Below are positions 6,577-11,278 of a stretch of DNA of 11,278 nucleotides, in pieces (within the stretch, counting starts at the first letter, position 1; every line of letters begins with the position of its first letter). The stretch spans positions 1 to 11,278 of the forward strand of contig JAZMZI010000101.1 in the NCBI GenBank assembly GCA_045585895.1, written 5' to 3'. The translations under genes were made by a program, and so were the position numbers. The notes beneath the pieces are model-generated. The model was not told the DNA's origin. It ran no database searches and saw only the letters and a program-made list of their open reading frames with translations. Origin of the DNA: SVTX01 sp045585895. GTDB lineage: Bacteria; Bacillota; Clostridia; Oscillospirales; CAG-272.

Positions 6577-8022
6577 TTACAGTCCTCTTACAATTTCTTT
6601 AAAATAATTCCCCCTATGGGCGAAATCCTTAAAGCGATCGAAGCTTGCGCAGGCGGGCGAGAGGAGCACGATATCTCCGCTCTCGGCAAGAGAAGCCGCC
6701 ACCAACACCGCCTCATCAAAATCGGGAATATGCTTGACTATATGCTTATCTCTATCGAAAAGAGGGCATTTTTCGATCTCGGCGAGGATCTTGGGAGCAG
6801 ATTCACCTGTCACGATAGCCGCCTTGGTCCTTTGGCATACGTTTTTTGCCAGACCGTCGAAGGGCACGTTCTTATCCGAGCCGCCAAGAATGATTATGGG
6901 AGCCTTGGGAAGCGCCGAGATCGCCGCCGCGGTCCTCGTTGGACTGGAGTCGATCGAGCTGTTGTAAAATCTCACTCCGTCCTTCTCACGCACCAGCTCA
7001 AGTCGGTGCTCAACTCCGCCGAAGGTCGTGGCAACCTCTCTTATAGTCTCTTTCGAAACCAGACCGCGGGTTATGGCGATAGCCGCCATATAATTCTCAA
7101 CGTTGTGTCTGCCGGGGAGAAGAATGTCGCTGACCGCAATTATCTCTTCCCTCTCTCTGCCGTTGTCGAAGAAGATAACTTCTCCGTCCTCGTAAACAGC
7201 GTTGCAGTTCTCTTTGCGGTCGGAAACTATATCGGAATACGCGCTCTTTTTCGACGAAAAGAGGGTCACGGGAAGGTCGGTCTTATCGGCGATCTCGCGC
7301 GTCAGACCGTTCTCTGCGTTGGCAACGAGCATTCTTACACCCTCGTGTCGGCAGATATTGCACTTCGCCGCCACGTACTCGTCCATATCGGCGTGCCAGT
7401 TAAGGTGATTGGGGGTAATATTGGTTATTATCGCTCTTTCGGGCGACCTTTTCATAGTCTGCAACTGGAAGCTTGAAAGCTCGACCACGGCAACGTCGTC
7501 CTCGGTCATTTCAAAGACCAGCGGCAACAGCGGCGCGCCGATATTGCCTCCAACGTAGGCTTTTCCCTTGCCGCTTTTCTCTTTTTCCTTTGAGAGAAGC
7601 AGATGGGTCAGCGTGGTGGTGGTAGTCTTTCCGTCGGAGCCTGTAATTCCGAATATGGGACAGGGACAGACCTCGAAGAAAAGCTCCATTTCGCTTGAAA
7701 GCACCGCACCCGACTTTACCGCGTCCTGAATGGCGGGCTGAAGATCGCGTATGCCCGGGGAACGGAAGATATAGTCGCCGCCAAGACCTTCAAGATATCC
7801 GTCGCCCGTGATAAATCTCACGCCGCGCTCCTTAAAGGAGAGAGCCTCGTCGCCCTCCTCCGCTTCTCGGCTTCTGTCGCGGACGGTAACCTCGGCACCC
7901 GCCGAAAGCAAAATAGAAATAAGCGGCTTATTTGATCTTGCAAAGCCCAAGATCTGGCAGTTTTTATTCTCAAATTTATTTTTCAGATACTCCAAGATAT
8001 TCAAAACAACCTCCGAGCGCAT
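6577..8022 (-). CDS. murD: UDP-N-acetylmuramoyl-L-alanine:D-glutamate ligase (MurD)
   Basis: This is the cytoplasmic peptidoglycan-precursor ligase that adds D-glutamate to UDP-MurNAc-L-Ala using ATP. All three Mur ligase domains are present. There is an N-terminal Rossmann-like substrate domain (about 20-115). The central ATPase carries the P-loop GITGSDGKTT (125-134), ELSSFQL (181-187), NHLNWH (205-210) and the carbamylated-lysine position Lys220. The C-terminal domain carries EHRLE (338-342), YNSSIDSSPTRT (353-364) and SPACASFDRFKDF.HRG (455-471). The NSSIDSSPTRT variant is the style I associate with clostridial MurD. The coordinates use the first ATG, which has no ribosome site. A perfect GGAGG (8014-8010) lies 5 nt before a TTG at codon 7 (8004-8002), so translation probably starts at 8004, giving 475 residues. 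No other mur or division gene is nearby, so this murD lies outside a dcw cluster. Confidence 0.95.
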   Translation of the reverse strand: MRSEVVLNILEYLKNKFENKNCQILGFARSNKPLISILLSAGAEVTVRDRSREAEEGDEALSFKERGVRFITGDGYLEGLGGDYIFRSPGIRDLQPAIQDAVKSGAVLSSEMELFFEVCPCPIFGITGSDGKTTTTTLTHLLLSKEKEKSGKGKAYVGGNIGAPLLPLVFEMTEDDVAVVELSSFQLQTMKRSPERAIITNITPNHLNWHADMDEYVAAKCNICRHEGVRMLVANAENGLTREIADKTDLPVTLFSSKKSAYSDIVSDRKENCNAVYEDGEVIFFDNGREREEIIAVSDILLPGRHNVENYMAAIAITRGLVSKETIREVATTFGGVEHRLELVREKDGVRFYNSSIDSSPTRTAAAISALPKAPIIILGGSDKNVPFDGLAKNVCQRTKAAIVTGESAPKILAEIEKCPLFDRDKHIVKHIPDFDEAVLVAASLAESGDIVLLSPACASFDRFKDFAHRGNYFKEIVRGL

Positions 8023-8036
8023 AATAATCTATTATA

Positions 8037-8065
8037 ATTATATAATATTTAAAGCAAAGTTGCAA
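8037..8065 (-). promoter_or_regulatory. murD promoter
   Basis: On the minus strand TTGCAA (8065-8060), a 17-bp spacer and TATAAT (8042-8037) form a near-consensus sigma-A promoter. Predicted initiation is near 8030. That leaves only about 7 nt before the ATG at 8022 but about 25 nt before the TTG at 8004, which favours the TTG start with its GGAGG site. Confidence 0.75.
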
Positions 8066-8074
8066 GGAGCATTT

Positions 8075-8128
8075 TGACGAAATTCTAAAATTTTTTGTAA
8101 ACAAAGCGGAAAAAGCGCAATTTCGTCA
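8075..8128. promoter_or_regulatory. Wide inverted repeat between divergent promoters
   Basis: Perfect 10-bp arms TGACGAAATT (8075-8084) and AATTTCGTCA (8119-8128) are separated by 34 bp. They lie between the murD promoter and the topoisomerase promoter. Centre-to-centre spacing is 44 bp, about four helical turns, which would suit two operator half-sites on one DNA face. No regulator is identified. Confidence 0.4.
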
Positions 8129-8138
8129 CTTTTGCCAC

Positions 8139-8167
8139 TTTTCAAAAGCTAAAATATATGATATAAT
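8139..8167 (+). promoter_or_regulatory. Probable promoter of the topoisomerase B-subunit gene
   Basis: A perfect -10 box TATAAT (8162-8167) is preceded, 17 bp upstream, by TTTTCA (8139-8144), a 4/6 match to the -35 consensus. This predicts a leader of about 48 nt containing the palindrome at 8192-8207. Confidence 0.55.
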
Positions 8168-8191
8168 ATAAGATGTATATTTATTGTTTAT

Positions 8192-8223
8192 TTTCAATCG
8201 ATTGAAAGGAATATCATTTCAAT
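8192..8223 (+). promoter_or_regulatory. Palindrome and start-codon hairpin in the topoisomerase leader
   Basis: A perfect 16-bp palindrome TTTCAATCGATTGAAA (8192-8207) overlaps the ribosome site. A third half-site TTTCAAT (8217-8223) overlaps the ATG at 8222. In mRNA, ATTGAAA (8201-8207) can pair with TTTCAAT, placing the start codon in a stem with part of AAAGGA (8205-8210). This could be an operator, a translational switch, or both. Confidence 0.45.
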
Positions 8224-10228
8224 GGCAGATAACAAGACGAAAGCTCCGCAGCACTACAACGACCAAAGCATTCGCGCGCTCAAAGGCGCCGACAGAGTCA
8301 GAAAGCGCCCCGCCGTTATCTTCGGCTCGGACGGACTTGAGGGCTGTGAGCATTCATATTTTGAAATATTATCCAACTCGGTGGACGAGGCGAGAGAGGG
8401 GCACGGCAACGAGATCCTTACCATCCTTCACCCCGACAAGAGTATCACCGTAGACGACCACGGCCGCGGCGTTCCCCTCGGCTACAACGAAAAGGAGCAG
8501 AGATGGAACTGGGATCTTATCTACTGCGAGCTTTACGCGGGCGGTAAATACGACAACAACAACGGCTCCTCGGCTTACGAATATTCCTTGGGTCTTAACG
8601 GTCTCGGCGCGTGCGCGACCCAGTATTCCTCGGAATTTATGGACGTCTACTCCTACGACGGCAAGATGGAGCGTCACATCGCCTTCAAAAAGGGCGAGCC
8701 CGTAACCGGTGAGCTTGAAGAGCGAGAGCTTGACCGAAAAGAAAAAAGAACGGGTACTATCATTCATTGGAGACCCGACACCGAGGTTTTTACCGACATC
8801 AATATCACCCCCGAACGCATAAAAGAGATACTTCACCGTCAGGCGGTAGTCAACGCGGGGATCTCGTTCCTTTTCAGGTACGTAAATAACGAGGGCGAAA
8901 CGGTCGAGGAAAAATACCTTTACGAAAACGGAATTTCCGACTACATCAAGGAGATCGTGGGCGAGAGCGCCCAGACCGAGCCTGTGCTCTGGCACCTTGA
9001 AACTCAGGGACGCGACCGTGACGACAAGGACGAATACAAGCTGAAGGCAGACGTCTCCTTCTGCTTCTCCAATATGACGAACCGCCTCGAATACTACCAC
9101 AACTCCAGCTTTCTGGAGCACGGCGGCTCTCCCGACAAGGCGGTCAAAAAGGCGTTTACCTTCGCTATCGACAAGTACATCAAGAGCGCGGGCAAGTACA
9201 CCAAAAACGAAACAGGCATTACCTTCAACGACATCGAGGACTGTCTCGTCCTCGTCAGCAACTCCTTCTCGACTATGACCTCTTACGAGAACCAGACCAA
9301 GAAGGCGATCACCAACACCTTTATCTACGAGGCGATGAACGAATTCTTGCGTACGAATCTTGAGATCTACTTTATCGAACACCCCATTGAGGCTGAAAAG
9401 ATCGCGGGACAGGTGCTGGTCAACAAGAGAAGCCGCGAGAGCGCCGAAAAAGAGCGACTTAACGTAAAGAAGAAGCTTTCGGGCACGATAGATATCGCAA
9501 ACCGAGTTGAAAAATTCGTAAACTGCCGCTCGAAAGACCCCTCCATCCGCGAGCTTTACATCGTTGAGGGTGATTCGGCTCTCGGTTCCTGTAAAATGGG
9601 CAGAAACTCGGAGTTTCAGGCGATAATTCCCGTCAGAGGTAAAACTCTGAACTGTCTTAAGGCAGATTACGACCGAATATTCAAGAGTGAGATCATCACC
9701 GACCTTCTCAAGGTCATCGGATGCGGAGTTGAGATAGAAAGCAAGAAAAAGGGCGACATTCTTCCCTTTGACCTCGATTCTCTCCGCTGGTCTAAGATAA
9801 TCATCTGTACCGATGCCGACGAGGACGGTTTCCAGATCAGAACCCTGCTTCTGACAATGTTCTACCGCCTCCTCCCCACACTGCTTAAGGAAAAGAGAGT
9901 CTTTATCGCTGAAACTCCCCTTTTCGAAATAACCACCAAGGAAAAGACCTATTTCGCATTCGACGAATTTGAAAAAGCCGACATTCTCAAAGAGCTTGGC
10001 AACAAGAAGTACACGCTTCAGCGCTCCAAGGGTCTGGGTGAAAACGACGCGGATATGATGTGGGAGACCACGATGAATCCCGCCACCCGCCGTCTTATCG
10101 CGGTAGTACCCGCCGACCCACAGGCAACCGATCAGATCTTTGACACCCTGCTCGGCGACAATCTCCCCGCAAGAAAAGCCTTTATCGCCGCCCACGGACG
10201 GGAATATATGAAGGATATCGACGCGTAA
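8222..10228 (+). CDS. Type IIA DNA topoisomerase subunit B (divergent GyrB/ParE paralogue)
   Basis: A 668-residue ATPase/Toprim subunit, near normal GyrB/ParE length. The GHKL ATPase region shows VRKRPAVIFGS (26-36), the general-base candidate Glu48 with Asn52 and Asp55 in FEILSNSVDEA, VDDHGRGVP (77-85), AGGKYD (106-111) and the ATP-lid motif GLNGLG (124-129). The QTK-loop lysine is Lys360 in NQTKK. The Toprim region has EGDSA (Glu449) and TDADEDG (Asp531, 533, 535), followed by RSKGLGE and WETTMNP.TRRL (614-625). The enzyme therefore looks active. It departs from standard bacterial GyrB/ParE: His for Asn in the D-N-GRG motif, Asn for His in the ATP-lid GGLHGVG, and extra sequence around residues 88-122. 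It works only with an A subunit (GyrA/ParC); none is adjacent, since repeat B and a terminator follow. GyrB versus ParE cannot be decided from sequence alone. AAAGGA lies 11 nt upstream, a long spacing. Confidence 0.92.
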   Translation: MADNKTKAPQHYNDQSIRALKGADRVRKRPAVIFGSDGLEGCEHSYFEILSNSVDEAREGHGNEILTILHPDKSITVDDHGRGVPLGYNEKEQRWNWDLIYCELYAGGKYDNNNGSSAYEYSLGLNGLGACATQYSSEFMDVYSYDGKMERHIAFKKGEPVTGELEERELDRKEKRTGTIIHWRPDTEVFTDINITPERIKEILHRQAVVNAGISFLFRYVNNEGETVEEKYLYENGISDYIKEIVGESAQTEPVLWHLETQGRDRDDKDEYKLKADVSFCFSNMTNRLEYYHNSSFLEHGGSPDKAVKKAFTFAIDKYIKSAGKYTKNETGITFNDIEDCLVLVSNSFSTMTSYENQTKKAITNTFIYEAMNEFLRTNLEIYFIEHPIEAEKIAGQVLVNKRSRESAEKERLNVKKKLSGTIDIANRVEKFVNCRSKDPSIRELYIVEGDSALGSCKMGRNSEFQAIIPVRGKTLNCLKADYDRIFKSEIITDLLKVIGCGVEIESKKKGDILPFDLDSLRWSKIIICTDADEDGFQIRTLLLTMFYRLLPTLLKEKRVFIAETPLFEITTKEKTYFAFDEFEKADILKELGNKKYTLQRSKGLGENDADMMWETTMNPATRRLIAVVPADPQATDQIFDTLLGDNLPARKAFIAAHGREYMKDIDA

Positions 10229-10528
10229 ATTGGGGTTTAACGGTGCGTTTAAGATAAACATTGTCGTAGGGGCGGTCATCGGCCGCCTGTTCAATCGAAT
10301 TAAATCGTTCGTTCACGGGGCGTCGAGGTAGCGAAGCGGCGACGCGGTAGTGAATGGCTGCCTATGGCAGGCAGAGCCGCGGCGTGAACGTTATTATTGA
10401 ATGTTCGCCATGGTGGGCGCGCGTGGGGTTCCCCGAAGCGAGCGTAGCCGAGCTTTGGGGGTTCTGCGCTGACCGCCCCTACGATTTAGGGTGTCGTCCA
10501 ACTAACCGACAAATCAAAATTTGAACCC
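10229..10528. repeat. Hairpin-rich intergenic repeat, copy B
   Basis: It starts directly at the topoisomerase stop codon with AATTGGGGTTTAAC and ends with AACCGACAAATCAAAATTTG, giving degenerate inverted ends. A perfect 14-bp inner inverted repeat (10265-10278 with 10470-10483) matches the copy A stem. The 40-bp block 10425-10464 is identical to copy A. Between these lies a module absent from copy A (about 10310-10390), closed by CGTTCACG/CGTGAACG and containing GCGTCG/CGACGC. This explains most of the 336-bp gap between the convergent genes. No ORF here is convincing. Confidence 0.8.
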
Positions 10529-10560
10529 AAAAATGCACGCGATTTCGCGTGCATTTTTTT
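10529..10560. terminator. Bidirectional rho-independent terminator
   Basis: A perfect 13-bp stem, AAAAATGCACGCG (10529-10541) with CGCGTGCATTTTT (10546-10558), closes the loop ATTT. It is followed by a T-run on the plus strand, and the opposite A-run serves the minus strand. It lies between the convergent topoisomerase and ThuA-domain genes, 4 nt from the latter's stop, and probably terminates both. Confidence 0.93.
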
Positions 10561-10564
10561 GTTA

Positions 10565-11275
10565 TTAATAGGTTTCAAGTGCCTTAAAATCGGGGCAGGT
10601 GATCGGGATGTTCTTTTTAATGGGGCAAGCCCATCTTACTGCATTCTTAAGTATCTTCTGAATGTTTTCATTCTGATAAGACTTGTTGCCTTCGTGACCG
10701 GGCTGGAGGTAGAATATCTTTCCGTGACCTCTCGTCCAGGTGCATCCGCTTCTGAATACCTCGCCGCCCTTGAACCAACCGAGGAAGATGACCTCATCCG
10801 GATCGGGAATGTCGAATCTTTCGCCGTACATCTCCTCGGGATCGAGAACGAAGGTCTCGTCAACGCCTTCCGCGATGGGATGGTTGGGCTTTATGCACCA
10901 AATGCGCTCTCTTTCGTGGTCTCTCCACTTTAAGGAGCAGGTGGTTCCCATAAGCTTCTTGAATATCTTGGAATAGTGTCCCGAGTGAAGAACGATAAGT
11001 CCCATACCCGAAAGCACGTGCTTGTGAACTCTGTCAACTACCTCGTCGGGTACCTTGTGGTGTGCCGCATGTCCCCACCAAAGAAGCACGTCGGTCTCGT
11101 CGAGCACCTCGTCGGTAAGACCGCACTCGGGGTCGTCAAGAGTTGCGGTTGTGACTTCTATATCGTCACATTCAAGAAAGCTCTTGATATAACCGTGGAT
11201 CCCGCCCGGATAATTCTGAGTTACTATAGAATGTACCTTTTCGTGAAGATTTTCGTTCCAAACTACAACTTTCAT
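10565..11275 (-). CDS. ThuA domain-containing protein
   Basis: A 236-residue single-domain protein of the ThuA family, which has a class I glutamine amidotransferase-like fold and takes its name from a rhizobial trehalose-utilisation locus. Family marks are VVWNEN at the N-terminus (4-9), TDVLLWWGHAAHHKVPDEVV (61-80), SGMGLIVLHSGH (89-100), KKLMGT (106-111), NHPIAEGV (131-138), EEMYGERF (147-154), GHGKIFYLQPGHE (183-195) and the terminal AVRWA (212-216). No signal peptide is present, so it is probably cytoplasmic. Family members are often next to sugar or inositol catabolism genes; no such neighbour is visible because the window ends 3 nt upstream of the ATG. The ribosome site and promoter are therefore not seen. 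The substrate is unknown and trehalose should not be assumed. Confidence 0.92.
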   Translation of the reverse strand: MKVVVWNENLHEKVHSIVTQNYPGGIHGYIKSFLECDDIEVTTATLDDPECGLTDEVLDETDVLLWWGHAAHHKVPDEVVDRVHKHVLSGMGLIVLHSGHYSKIFKKLMGTTCSLKWRDHERERIWCIKPNHPIAEGVDETFVLDPEEMYGERFDIPDPDEVIFLGWFKGGEVFRSGCTWTRGHGKIFYLQPGHEGNKSYQNENIQKILKNAVRWACPIKKNIPITCPDFKALETY

Positions 11276-11278
11276 TTT

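Noticed and set aside
8369..10294. 641-codon minus-strand open frame opposite the topoisomerase gene
   Set aside because: It is an antisense shadow of a gene with clear conserved motifs. It has no recognisable domain and its product runs through repeat B.

Overview
This 11.3 kb window looks like chromosomal core DNA of an anaerobic Clostridia-type member of the Bacillota, probably gut-associated. That placement is an inference from gene content: a DUF4003 protein, a YnbB-type methionine gamma-lyase family protein, a SanA/YdcF protein, a clostridial-style MurD, AT-rich promoters close to the sigma-A consensus, strong GGAGG ribosome sites, and a tRNA with genomically encoded CCA. I see no transposase, integrase, phage gene, CRISPR array or toxin-antitoxin pair.

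Layout. Positions 1-465 hold a minus-strand tRNA-Val(UAC) with a near-perfect promoter, then an AT-rich non-coding stretch with a hairpin and three copies of a 16-bp palindrome. From 466 to 4578, read on the minus strand from right to left, a two-domain lipoprotein is translationally coupled to an IscS/NifS-type cysteine desulfurase. These are followed by a DUF4003 protein and a SanA/YdcF membrane protein. Two more copies of the same palindrome lie between the desulfurase and DUF4003. A YnbB-like PLP enzyme (4828-6090) and a stand-alone murD (6577-8022) are also on the minus strand. A divergent promoter region (8023-8221) separates murD from a plus-strand type IIA topoisomerase B subunit (8222-10228). 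A bidirectional terminator (10529-10560) separates that gene from a convergent ThuA-domain protein (10565-11275).

Three intergenic regions (4613-4818, 6130-6571, 10229-10528) are related hairpin-rich repeats. They share degenerate inverted ends, and each abuts the stop codon of a neighbouring gene. Their interiors are mosaics of smaller inverted repeats.

The genes cover translation (tRNA), sulfur transfer to Fe-S or thiolated products (cysteine desulfurase), cell-envelope synthesis and integrity (MurD, SanA/YdcF, lipoprotein), sulfur amino-acid or PLP chemistry (YnbB) and DNA topology. No single pathway links them. The signals most worth pursuing are the five-copy palindrome bracketing the DUF4003-SanA pair, the nested hairpin repeat family, and the divergent topoisomerase B subunit with an unusual ATP lid and a structured leader.
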